NCBI GenBank assembly: GCA_046545575.1
Contig: JBKGZM010000016.1
Span: 1 to 36,872 of the forward strand
Source: JAGXOF01 sp046545575
GTDB taxonomy: Bacteria; Chloroflexota; Dehalococcoidia; SZUA-161; SpSt-899
Reading direction: 5' to 3'
Length of the DNA: 36,872 nucleotides
Shown: one piece after another, positions 1-7,498 of the stretch
Numbering within the stretch: the stretch's first letter is position 1
How the letters are laid out: each line of letters begins with the position of its first letter
Notes under the pieces: generated by a model
Databases searched by the model: none
Told to the model about the DNA's origin: nothing
The model's input: the letters and a program-made list of their open reading frames with translations, nothing else
Translations under genes and position numbers: made by a program

Positions 1-61
1 AAGAACGAGAAAATAAACCAAGGGGCTTGACAAAGAGGCCCCTCATAGAAGGAGGACTCCA

Positions 62-1168
62 ATGATGAAATCGAAGTTAGGCATGTTGGCATTGGCGGTA
101 ATGCTGCTAATGGGTGTTTCGCTTGTGGTTGGATGTGCACCGGAGGAAACTCCGACAAGTACGCAGGAACCAACCTCGGGACAGCAAGAAGCCATAGAAT
201 TGAAGTACGCCACGTTCAGGCCACCTGCTGACCCACAATCCGAAGAGTGGTTGAAACCGATGTGTGAGGAAATTGAAAAGCAAACCGATGGCAGGGTGGA
301 ATTCAAAATATACTGGTCCGAAGCACTGGGCAAATCGACGGACCAGTACAGCCTTGTAAAGGACGGCGTTGCTGATATGACAGATTTCGCCGGCGCTTGG
401 GTTCCTGGAAAGTTCAACTTATCGAAGGTGGGAAACCTTCCATTTGCTTCCCAGAATCCCGAGAATCTGCTCAAAACAATGTACTCTCTCTACGATGATG
501 GATACTTTGACAGCCAATATAATGAGGTGGAATTTCTTGGCTGGACCTCTACTCCTGCCTATAAGTTTCTGTTTAGAGAGAAAAAACCGGCCACGTTCGG
601 CGAGCTGGATGGACTGAAGGCAAGAGCTGCGGGAGGCCTTGCGACCAAGTGTGAGGAAGAGATTGGTCTGGTGCCGGTAACGGTGGCACCGGGAGATGCG
701 TACACTGCTTGGCAAACTGGACTGGTCGATGTTTGGGTTCACCCCGCGGGGGCCGTCAAGAAATACAAATTCTACGAACTTCCGACCGAGGCTCTGCTGG
801 ATGTTGGTTTCTTCACAATGGTAAATTCGGGCAACATTTTCAATAAACAGAAGTTCAATAGCTTGCCAGCCGATATCCAGGACACCATAAAAGAGGTGGT
901 CCGAGATTACTCATATGTTTATCTCGAGTCAGGCCTTAACACTGAAGAGGACGCCATGGCTTTATTGGAAGAGCATGGTATTGAGGTGTATTCATGGCCA
1001 GAAGAGGAGGTGAACAAGCTGAAATCAGCGGCGGTGCCAGTTTGGGATAACTACATATCTGAACTGGAGGAGAAAGACTTGCCTGGTAAAGAATTGGTTG
1101 GTGAGTTCATTGAAAGACTAAAGGGTTTTGGAGAAGAACCTCCCTCTCCTCCGTCTCTTTCTAATTAA
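62..1168 (+). CDS. dctP: TRAP transporter solute-binding lipoprotein (DctP family)
   Basis: Extracytoplasmic binding protein that captures an organic acid and delivers it to the DctQM membrane pair. The N-terminus is a lipoprotein signal: positive residues, a hydrophobic stretch and the lipobox LVVGC with Cys25 as lipidation site, followed by a Thr/Gln/Glu-rich linker. The mature part has the DctP pattern: an LKAR motif (Arg188, the position that usually contacts the substrate carboxylate), then a PVTVAPGDAYTAWQTGLVD segment matching the conserved x-ALQxGxVDG region. At 368 aa it is of normal length. The start is supported by GGAGGA just upstream; a second ATG follows immediately. It is the first of three consecutive TRAP genes. 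Family is clear; the substrate is not visible from sequence. Confidence 0.93.
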   Translation: MMKSKLGMLALAVMLLMGVSLVVGCAPEETPTSTQEPTSGQQEAIELKYATFRPPADPQSEEWLKPMCEEIEKQTDGRVEFKIYWSEALGKSTDQYSLVKDGVADMTDFAGAWVPGKFNLSKVGNLPFASQNPENLLKTMYSLYDDGYFDSQYNEVEFLGWTSTPAYKFLFREKKPATFGELDGLKARAAGGLATKCEEEIGLVPVTVAPGDAYTAWQTGLVDVWVHPAGAVKKYKFYELPTEALLDVGFFTMVNSGNIFNKQKFNSLPADIQDTIKEVVRDYSYVYLESGLNTEEDAMALLEEHGIEVYSWPEEEVNKLKSAAVPVWDNYISELEEKDLPGKELVGEFIERLKGFGEEPPSPPSLSN

Positions 1169-1191
1169 AGCGTTCTGGGAGTGCAACTGGC

Positions 1192-1677
1192 TTGTTTCAG
1201 AGACTGGTCGGGAAACTTAATAACGTTCTAGGTGCTGTAGGGGCAGGCGTACTTTTTGTGCTGATGCTCATAACTGGTGTTGATGTGATAGGTCGGTATC
1301 TGTTCGACAAACCGCTTACCGGGGCCTATGAAATGACCGAGTTAGCCATGGCCATCATAGTTATCATCGGGTGGGGATACACTCAGGTAGAGAAAGCCCA
1401 CGTCGACATTGACCTCTTCTACAATCGCCTGCCCCACAGTATCCAGACCATTCTTGATTTCCTGATACCTTTGCTGGGGCTTGCCCTGTTTGTTTTCATT
1501 GGCTGGCAGGGCATCAATTTCACAATGGATAGTATTTCTTGGGGTGAGACTACGGAGATGCTTCACATACCAGTGTGGATATTTAAGTTGATGATATCTG
1601 TCGGCGCGCTGTCTTTGTCGCTTCAATTTATGGCGGATATCGTTACAGCTTGGCAGAAAGTGAAGGAGAAGGCTTAG
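1192..1677 (+). CDS. dctQ: TRAP transporter small permease (DctQ family)
   Basis: Small four-helix membrane subunit that partners the large DctM permease. The 161 aa product has hydrophobic segments near residues 12-34, 48-62, 85-106 and 128-150. It carries the DctQ hallmarks ITGVDVIGRYLF and GWGYTQVEKAHVDIDLFYNRLP. The start is a TTG codon with a weak GGGAG-like site upstream; no better in-frame ATG exists. It lies 23 nt after dctP and two bases before the corrected dctM start, so all three are probably one transcript. Confidence 0.92.
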   Translation: MFQRLVGKLNNVLGAVGAGVLFVLMLITGVDVIGRYLFDKPLTGAYEMTELAMAIIVIIGWGYTQVEKAHVDIDLFYNRLPHSIQTILDFLIPLLGLALFVFIGWQGINFTMDSISWGETTEMLHIPVWIFKLMISVGALSLSLQFMADIVTAWQKVKEKA

Positions 1678-1679
1678 CT

Positions 1680-2984
1680 ATGGATTCTTTTGCGGTGGGC
1701 ATAATAGCTTTTGTCGTTCTGTTCTTGCTCATCTTCCTGAAAGTGCCTATAGCCTTTGCCTTTGCGCTAACCGGCTTTGTGGGAATCATCTACCTTTCGG
1801 GCTTTGGCCCGGCCATGAGCATCCTCAGCAGCAGTGTATGGTCAACTGTTACCAGCTATTCCCTGATGGCCGTGCCACTGTTCGTGCTCATGGGGATGTT
1901 TGCCAATCTTTCCGGCATTGGGAGCGAACTTTATAATGCGGCTTTCAAGTGGTTTGGCAGGTTGCCGGGAGGGCTGGCCATATCAACGATATGGGGGACA
2001 GCTGCCTTTGCTGCATGTACGGGCTCGAGTGCTGCGGGCATGCTCGTATTCGGACCCATATCCTATGGACCGATGAAAGACTCAGGCTATAGCAAGACCC
2101 TTGCGTTGGGCACTATCTGCTGCGGGTCTACTATAGGCAGCATGATACCGCCCAGTATCTCATTCATCGTTTATGGCAGTGTTACAGATGAGTCCATAGG
2201 CCGGTTATTCATGGCCGGCATTTTCCCGGGAATACTGGAGGGTATTTTATACTCCGCAGCGATATTTGCCCTCATTGCCTTTGGCATGTGGAGAGGCCCT
2301 GCTGGTGGTTCATCAACCTGGAAAGAGAAGATCATTAGTCTGAAGGGTGTGTGGGGAATGGTCATCCTGATGGGGCTTGTTATAGGTGGCATATATGGGG
2401 GCATCTTCTCGCCTACCGAGGCATCGGGGGTAGGAGCTCTTGGCGCCCTTTTGATTGTACTGGGCAAAAGGAGTCTTAAGTTGGGGCCTATTAAGGCCAG
2501 CTTGTTTGATTGCATGCGTACCACATGTATGGTGTTCACCATAATTATCGGAGCAACAGTGTTTGTCAGGCTGACGGCCTTAAGCGGTCTCAATACATGG
2601 TTGATTGATCTAATCTCCGCTTGGGATGCCCCGTCGATGGCTATCGTAGTGATATGTCTTTTGGTATTGTTTGCCGTTGGCTTTGTCATGCCGGTAACGG
2701 CCACAATCGTCCTGCTCGTGCCTTTTTTGCATCCTATCTTTACAACGGTATTGGGGTATGACGGTATTTGGCTCGGTGTGCTGGTGTGTGTAATGGCTGA
2801 AATGGCTGTAATTACTCCTCCTATTGGCATGAATCTCTTCATGATGAAGAGTCTGTTTGGAGATGACGCCACGACAGGTCAGATTTTTAAAGGCGTGATA
2901 CCATTCGTCTTGTCAGACGTAGTACGAGTAGCATTGTTGGTGGCATTTCCGGCGATATCTTTGTGGATACCGAGTCTTATGTAG
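1680..2984 (+). CDS. dctM: TRAP transporter large permease (DctM family)
   Basis: Large membrane subunit catalysing Na+-driven substrate import. The protein (434 aa from the chosen start) is hydrophobic throughout, with about twelve membrane segments. It has typical DctM motifs such as VPLFVLMGMFANLSGIG, a GSSAAG segment, GSMIPPSISFIVYG, and the C-terminal AVITPPIGMNLF. An open frame extends ten codons upstream to a TTG at 1650, but ATG at 1680 is preferred: it follows AAGGAGA with good spacing and falls two bases after the dctQ stop. It ends the TRAP cluster ahead of a weak hairpin. Confidence 0.94.
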   Translation: MDSFAVGIIAFVVLFLLIFLKVPIAFAFALTGFVGIIYLSGFGPAMSILSSSVWSTVTSYSLMAVPLFVLMGMFANLSGIGSELYNAAFKWFGRLPGGLAISTIWGTAAFAACTGSSAAGMLVFGPISYGPMKDSGYSKTLALGTICCGSTIGSMIPPSISFIVYGSVTDESIGRLFMAGIFPGILEGILYSAAIFALIAFGMWRGPAGGSSTWKEKIISLKGVWGMVILMGLVIGGIYGGIFSPTEASGVGALGALLIVLGKRSLKLGPIKASLFDCMRTTCMVFTIIIGATVFVRLTALSGLNTWLIDLISAWDAPSMAIVVICLLVLFAVGFVMPVTATIVLLVPFLHPIFTTVLGYDGIWLGVLVCVMAEMAVITPPIGMNLFMMKSLFGDDATTGQIFKGVIPFVLSDVVRVALLVAFPAISLWIPSLM

Positions 2985-2992
2985 GAATGCTA

Positions 2993-3021
2993 TCCCTTAT
3001 TCACTAAGGGAAGAGGTTTTT
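2993..3021 (+). terminator. Weak stem-loop terminator after the TRAP genes
   Basis: TCCCTTA and TAAGGGA form a 7-bp stem around a 5-nt loop, followed six bases later by a TTTTT run. The stem is A/T rich and the T-run is not immediately adjacent, so termination may be only partial and the downstream cupin gene could be read through. Confidence 0.4.
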
Positions 3022-3077
3022 AGCACAAACTGGTGAAGTGGAAGTTTAAATAATACTAGATTGGAAGGAGATACCAC

Positions 3078-3512
3078 GTGTCTGAATCAAAATATCAGAA
3101 ATACATCTTGACCGATTTAATACTTCCGGATGATGCAAAGCAACGATTAGCCAATTATAGCCAGAGGGCAACACGTGTACTGTGGATGGAGGATTTCATA
3201 ATTGAAGGCGCTCCCAATATAATTTGTTCCTGGTACTGGAAGGCCACAGAGGAGGAATCCACCCCGGCTCATACGCATGAATTCGATGAGACCATCGGCT
3301 TTTTCAGTGGGGACCCTGAAAATCCCCATGATCTGGGCGGGGAGGTGGAGTTCTGGATGGAGGATGAGAAATATATTCTATCCAAGAGCTGCCTCATCTT
3401 CATCCCTAAGGGATTGAAACACTGCCCGTTGAGGGTGATAAGGGTTGATAGGCCCATATTCTTCCTTGCGGTAAGCATGACCGATAAGTATTACAAGACA
3501 TTTGACGCATAA
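3078..3512 (+). CDS. Small cupin-domain protein
   Basis: A 144 aa single-domain cupin. Cupin motif 1 is visible as HTHEFDE (His65, His67, Glu71 as likely metal ligands), and motif 2 contains the fourth candidate ligand His115 in IPKGLKHCPLRV. A Gly-rich turn lies between them. GTG is taken as start because an excellent GGAAGGAG sits eight bases upstream. It lies between the TRAP permease and an MmgE/PrpD protein in the same direction, suggesting a role in the same organic-acid pathway. It could be an enzyme (isomerase, decarboxylase or dioxygenase) or a small-molecule sensor; the sequence alone does not decide. Confidence 0.85.
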   Translation: MSESKYQKYILTDLILPDDAKQRLANYSQRATRVLWMEDFIIEGAPNIICSWYWKATEEESTPAHTHEFDETIGFFSGDPENPHDLGGEVEFWMEDEKYILSKSCLIFIPKGLKHCPLRVIRVDRPIFFLAVSMTDKYYKTFDA

Positions 3513-3556
3513 GGCTGGATATCTCTAACCGATAGAACCTAACGGGGATTATTTGA

Positions 3557-4945
3557 ATGAGTATTTCTCCTGAATTGCAAGGGCTAGCCTCACTGGCTAT
3601 CGCCACAAAGCTCGAGAGTTTACCCGATCAGCTAGTTCGTGAGTTGAAATATCTGGTACTGGACTCGATAGGTTGCGCGCTGGCAGGTATCCGCACTGAC
3701 CCTGGAAGGATGTTTATAGACCTTGGCAAGACCTTGGGAGGTACATCGGAATCTTCATTGATTGGGGGTGGATGCAAAGTCTCCTGTGTCAACGCAGCTA
3801 TGGTTAACGGGCAATTGATTAATATGATTGATTACGATGCATTAATGCCGGGTCACCATACTCCACCCTATATCATTGCCCCATCCCTGGCGATGGCAGA
3901 GAGAGAACAGGCCAGCGGCGCTGATTTCCTGGTCTCCATTGCGGTAGGTTCCGAGATAGCGGGCAGGGTAGGAAATGCTGTATCCGAAGGTTTCAGTTTC
4001 CAGGGGGCTGATGGCACGATTTTTACTTGGTCGGAACGTTGGGGCCATGCATTTTGTAATTTCGGAGTCGCAGCAGCAGTCGGAAAACTTTTGAAACTGG
4101 ATACAGATAAGCTGGTTAACGCAATGGGGCTCTCCGGACATCTGTGCCAAGTGCCTACTTGGAGAAGATTTACTTTTAGCGAGCATCGATCCATGGCCAA
4201 GTACGGTGTACCTGGATGGCAGAATACAGGTGGAGTAATAGCTGCTTTGCTTGCCCAAATGGGGTATATGGGAGATACCACGGTTTTCGACGACAAGGAA
4301 GGATTTTGGAAATATGCGGGTTATGAAGCATGGAATCCTGAAAATATATTGAAGGATATCGGAAGCACATGGATCATGCAAAGGATAAATTACAAGCCAT
4401 ATCCCTGTTGCCGGATGTTCCAGAGTGAGTTGGACTGTGTTCTCAAAATAGTCGAAGAAAACAAGCTTAATCCTGAAGAAATTGAGGCCGTCAATATCTA
4501 CGGACACCCTGCCCTTGAAGCTCCTCTATTTACGAATCGAGAAATTACCAACATAGTTGATATACAATTCAACGCATCTTATATCATCGCAATGGCAGTC
4601 AACGGAGTAACCAAGGGGGTCGAATGGCAGGACCTGGAAACGGCAAGAAGTCCCCTCATCCTTGCATTCGCCGAAAAGGTTAGCTGCCAGAGTTATCCCG
4701 AGTATGGCCAGAAGCAAATGAGCATCGTTGAAGTGGTCGCAAGAAACCATGTGTTCAGGGAAGAAAAGCCATTTTCTGAGCTAACCAAGCTAACCGAAAA
4801 AGACGTGATAGAGAAGTACAGGCATAATGCCTCTGGGATATTATCTCATGATAAAATAGAGGACTCTATCAATACTATACTGGAACTGGAGAAAGTAAAT
4901 AACATCCGTAACCTGGTCTCACAGGTTACTGGTCAAGGGAAATGA
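3557..4945 (+). CDS. MmgE/PrpD family protein (2-methylcitrate dehydratase-like)
   Basis: Member of the MmgE/PrpD superfamily, which includes 2-methylcitrate dehydratase, cis-aconitate decarboxylase and iminodisuccinate epimerase. At 462 aa it has family length. Typical features are the N-terminal LVLDSIGCALAG, the NGQLINMIDYDALMPGHHTPPYIIAPSLA region with the active-site DxDD/H pattern partly replaced (IDYDALMPGHH), and KPYPCCRMFQ in the lid domain. A modest ACGGGG precedes the ATG. Its neighbours (TRAP transporter, cupin) suggest action on an imported tricarboxylic or dicarboxylic acid; a propionate methylcitrate cycle is not evident because prpB and prpC are absent nearby. Exact substrate unknown. 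Confidence 0.88.
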   Translation: MSISPELQGLASLAIATKLESLPDQLVRELKYLVLDSIGCALAGIRTDPGRMFIDLGKTLGGTSESSLIGGGCKVSCVNAAMVNGQLINMIDYDALMPGHHTPPYIIAPSLAMAEREQASGADFLVSIAVGSEIAGRVGNAVSEGFSFQGADGTIFTWSERWGHAFCNFGVAAAVGKLLKLDTDKLVNAMGLSGHLCQVPTWRRFTFSEHRSMAKYGVPGWQNTGGVIAALLAQMGYMGDTTVFDDKEGFWKYAGYEAWNPENILKDIGSTWIMQRINYKPYPCCRMFQSELDCVLKIVEENKLNPEEIEAVNIYGHPALEAPLFTNREITNIVDIQFNASYIIAMAVNGVTKGVEWQDLETARSPLILAFAEKVSCQSYPEYGQKQMSIVEVVARNHVFREEKPFSELTKLTEKDVIEKYRHNASGILSHDKIEDSINTILELEKVNNIRNLVSQVTGQGK

Positions 4946-5066
4946 ATAGGCTGATTTGACATACGCTTCTGCAACTTTCATTTTACGGAGATCGGCATTC
5001 CATCAACGTGCAGGCCGGCAGGCAAGATTGGATCCAATACGTCCTGTCCTATTATGTTACATGAGA

Positions 5067-6494
5067 TTAGTGAGTTGCCGCTGAGGGGACCTGTTTACTA
5101 CCAACCCGTTGCAATATCTCCTGTGCCGCTACCACTCCTGAGGCCGAAGCTTGGACTAATCCCCGCGTTACGCCAGCTCCATCGCCTATGGCGAACATAT
5201 TCTCTATCTCCGTCTCCAGGTTCTGCGTAAGGTGCAACCGGGTGGAATAGAATTTCACCTCCACACCGTAAAGCAAGGTGTGTGGAGATGCGACTCCGGG
5301 AGCCAGCTTATCCATAGCGGTTATCATCTCCTTGATTCCCTTGAGGAATCTATATGGGAGCACTGCATTGATGTCACCGGGAATGGCATCTTTCAGTGTC
5401 GGTTGAACTGCCCACTTATCTATGTGTGCTGAGCTTGAGCAACGTCCTCTCTGTGAGTCTCCCAGGCGTTGCATTATAGCACCGCCGCTCAGAAGATTGG
5501 CGAGCCGTGCAACGGACTTACCGTAGGTTATTGGGTCGTTAAAGGGCTTGGCGAATATAGCACTGCCCAGTAGCGCAAAGTTGGTGTTGGGAGTCTTGTG
5601 CTTTGCATAGCTGTGCCCGTTGACCGTGATCACGGGATCTGACCCTCCGGTCGATTCCATGGTCACTTCCCCGGCAGGGCACATGCAGAAAGTTCTAATG
5701 CGGTCTTTGAATGTCTTGGAGTAATATTCCAGCTTCGATTCGTACAGGACGTCAGTAAGGTGTTGGACCACTTCATTCGGGACCTCGACCCGGAGACCGA
5801 GGTCAACGGGGTTGTTATGCTTTGTGAGACCAAGCAGGCAAGCCTCTTTAGCCAGCCAGTCAGACCCTTCTCTCCCTGGTGCCACGATCAGGTAGTGTGT
5901 ATTTATTGTCTGTCCGTCTGCTGTTTCAACGCCTTTGGCCTGGCCGTTCTCCGCGATAATGGATGTAACTTCAAGGTCTGTCTCTATATCGATTCGCTCT
6001 TTCAAGAAATCGTACATACCCTGCAATATGGTATGGCAATTCTCGGTGCCCATGTGGCGAAGGGGAACCGGGATCAATCGAAGTCCGGCCGTTTCTGCCT
6101 TGTGTTTCAGTGTATCGACTTCCGGACCAGTACCATACAGCTTGTCGGAGGCACCGAAATCCTGGTAGCGCTTGTCGATATAGGAAGTTAGCTCCTCGCT
6201 ACGTGTAGGCCCTATGTATCTTTCGAGCCTTCCGCCAATTTGGGAGGATAAAGATAGTTTGCCGTCGCTGAATGCCCCGGCTCCGCCCCACCCGCTAACC
6301 ATATTACAGAGCGGACATGAGACACATCCAGTGCCGTTCCCATTAAGTGCCGGGCAGCGCCTCTTGTTCAGGCTCTTACCCTTTTCGAGGAGGAGTATCT
6401 TTAGATTTGAAGATTGAGCTAGTTCCAGTGCGGTGAATATCCCAGCCGGACCGCTCCCGACGATAATGGCATCGTAACTCTTAATCATGCTCAA
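5067..6494 (-). CDS. FAD-dependent oxidoreductase, COG2509-type
   Basis: Flavoprotein of about 475 aa resembling the uncharacterised FAD-dependent dehydrogenase family COG2509. The dinucleotide-binding GSGPAG (residues 13-18) is followed by LLLEKG, the usual acidic end of strand 2. Four cysteines (C47, C57, C60, C63) precede GWGGAGAFSDGKL, a conserved block of this family, and the C-terminal FAD-contact sequence is FAIGDGAGVTRGLVQASASG. The TTG at 6494 is well spaced from AGGGAGAGG; an ATG two codons later (6488) is the alternative. It lies 54 nt downstream of rpmE in the same direction and may be co-transcribed with the ribosomal genes. The reaction is unknown. Confidence 0.85.
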   Translation of the reverse strand: MSMIKSYDAIIVGSGPAGIFTALELAQSSNLKILLLEKGKSLNKRRCPALNGNGTGCVSCPLCNMVSGWGGAGAFSDGKLSLSSQIGGRLERYIGPTRSEELTSYIDKRYQDFGASDKLYGTGPEVDTLKHKAETAGLRLIPVPLRHMGTENCHTILQGMYDFLKERIDIETDLEVTSIIAENGQAKGVETADGQTINTHYLIVAPGREGSDWLAKEACLLGLTKHNNPVDLGLRVEVPNEVVQHLTDVLYESKLEYYSKTFKDRIRTFCMCPAGEVTMESTGGSDPVITVNGHSYAKHKTPNTNFALLGSAIFAKPFNDPITYGKSVARLANLLSGGAIMQRLGDSQRGRCSSSAHIDKWAVQPTLKDAIPGDINAVLPYRFLKGIKEMITAMDKLAPGVASPHTLLYGVEVKFYSTRLHLTQNLETEIENMFAIGDGAGVTRGLVQASASGVVAAQEILQRVGSKQVPSAATH

Positions 6495-6548
6495 ACCCGC
6501 ACCTCTCCCTTATTGCTAAAAGGTGAACTGAGAAAGGAAGAGGCGACG

Positions 6549-6755
6549 CTAGTCTTTTATGTTGTAACGCCTCTTGAAACGTTCAACCTGTCCAGCGGTA
6601 TCTATTATATGCTGCTCACCCGTGAAGAAGGGGTGACACTTACTGCACACCTCAACCCTTATGGTAGGTTGGGTAGCACCAACAGTGAATGTGTTTCCAC
6701 ATGAACAGGTCACTTTGGCATCTTCGTAGTATTGGGGGTGTATCTTGTCTTTCAT
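6549..6755 (-). CDS. rpmE: 50S ribosomal protein L31 (zinc-binding form)
   Basis: Large-subunit protein L31, 68 aa, beginning MKDKIHPQY. The four cysteines C17, C19, C37 and C40 give the zinc-binding (C+) form. An in-frame GTG lies four codons upstream, overlapping the end of rpmA, but ATG at 6755 is preferred because GAGGTGAGG sits six bases before it and because bacterial L31 normally starts here. Third gene of rplU-rpmA-rpmE. Confidence 0.96.
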   Translation of the reverse strand: MKDKIHPQYYEDAKVTCSCGNTFTVGATQPTIRVEVCSKCHPFFTGEQHIIDTAGQVERFKRRYNIKD

Positions 6756-6763
6756 ATGCTGCC

Positions 6764-7030
6764 TCACCTCTCAGAGCCGGCTGGATACACGCTTACCTTT
6801 TTCCTGAATCTGTTCGCCCTTCCGAACTTGACTACCCCATCAGTAAGGGCAAATATGGTGTAATCCTTACCCACACCGACGTTGTCGCCGGGGTGGACCT
6901 TTGTACCACGTTGTCTCACTAGGATGTTTCCGGCGCGCACAGTCTGGCCATCGAATTTCTTTACTCCCAGCCGTTTGGAAATGCTATCCCGGCCAAGTCT
7001 GCTGCTACCTCCTGCTTTCTTATGTGCCAT
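6764..7030 (-). CDS. rpmA: 50S ribosomal protein L27
   Basis: L27 reaches the peptidyl-transferase centre with its N-terminal tail. The 88 aa protein starts MAHKKAGGSSRLGRDS and contains the invariant GxxLVRQRGTxxHPGxNVGxGKDYTIFAL core. There is no cleavable Firmicutes-type N-terminal extension. It follows rplU by 13 nt, the usual L21-L27 pairing. Confidence 0.98.
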   Translation of the reverse strand: MAHKKAGGSSRLGRDSISKRLGVKKFDGQTVRAGNILVRQRGTKVHPGDNVGVGKDYTIFALTDGVVKFGRANRFRKKVSVYPAGSER

Positions 7031-7043
7031 GACTAACCATCCT

Positions 7044-7358
7044 CTAGCTCGTAACGATTTGATCGACCTTCAGCCTGGTATATGGCTGACGGTGTCCCTT
7101 CTTCCGCCGATATCGTATCTTGTTCTTGTACTTGAATACGGTTACCTTCGGACTTCTCCCATGCTCCACGACAGTGGCTTTCACTTTTGCCCCATCAACC
7201 ACTGGCTGACCTGCTACCACTTTTTCGTCGTCCGAAAGGAGAAGCACCTGATCCAGATCAACGGAAGATCCTTCTTCCTCATAGAGCCGTTCCACATCGA
7301 TGGTCTGGCCCTCTGAGACCTTGACCTGTTTCCCTCCTGTCTTGACTATGGCGTAAAT
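7044..7358 (-). CDS. rplU: 50S ribosomal protein L21, probable ATT start codon
   Basis: L21 binds 23S rRNA in the large subunit. The core reads YAIVKTGGKQVKVSEGQTIDVE, and the C-terminus has KNKIRYRRKKGHRQPYT; about 104 aa is usual. L21 proteins normally begin M-Y-A-I-V. Here the codon at the Met position is ATT (7356-7358), preceded at six bases by a perfect AGGAGG. The only conventional start in frame is TTG at 7376, which would place that AGGAGG inside the coding sequence, add six atypical residues (MTRRKT) and leave only a crowded GGAG two bases before it. ATT is therefore the favoured start, by inference; the TTG start gives 7044-7376. Confidence 0.93.
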   Translation of the reverse strand: MYAIVKTGGKQVKVSEGQTIDVERLYEEEGSSVDLDQVLLLSDDEKVVAGQPVVDGAKVKATVVEHGRSPKVTVFKYKNKIRYRRKKGHRQPYTRLKVDQIVTS

Positions 7359-7391
7359 TGTCTTCCTCCTCGTCAAAACTCCAGCGTTTGC

Positions 7392-7419
7392 ATTTTACCA
7401 GTTACGCTGGATTTGTCAA
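7392..7419 (-). promoter_or_regulatory. Sigma-70 promoter of rplU-rpmA-rpmE
   Basis: On the minus strand TTGACA (7414-7419) and TAAAAT (7392-7397) are separated by 16 nt. This is close to consensus and sits just upstream of rplU, downstream of the hairpin that closes the preceding transcription unit. An inverted repeat with arms CCAGCGT (7381-7387) and ACGCTGG (7404-7410) straddles the -10. Confidence 0.7.
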
Positions 7420-7428
7420 GTATGTAAA

Positions 7429-7454
7429 CCCCAACCCGCGCCTGCGGGTTGGGG
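7429..7454 (-). terminator. Hairpin terminator after the nrpR-hisF-glutamate synthase-like unit
   Basis: CCCCAACCCGC and GCGGGTTGGGG form an 11-bp GC-rich stem with a 4-nt loop, followed on the minus strand by TTTACATA. It separates the stop of the FMN protein (7499) from the rplU promoter. Confidence 0.75.
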
Positions 7455-7498
7455 CCCATCTATTGTTCTTTACCAGGTTTAGTTTAACTCTAAATGTC

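Noticed and set aside
21..43. AGGGGC/GCCCCT inverted repeat before dctP
   Set aside because: Only a 6-bp stem with an 11-nt loop and no T-run; the upstream context is outside the window.
2171..2872. Minus-strand 233-codon frame
   Set aside because: Antisense to dctM, which has the expected membrane-protein motifs and a ribosome site.
3842..4507. Minus-strand 221-codon frame
   Set aside because: Antisense to the MmgE/PrpD gene; no ribosome site or recognisable motif.
5027..5038. Perfect 12-bp palindrome ATTGGATCCAAT between the PrpD-like and FAD oxidoreductase genes
   Set aside because: It has no loop or T-run for a terminator and lies between convergent genes where an operator is unlikely; probably chance.
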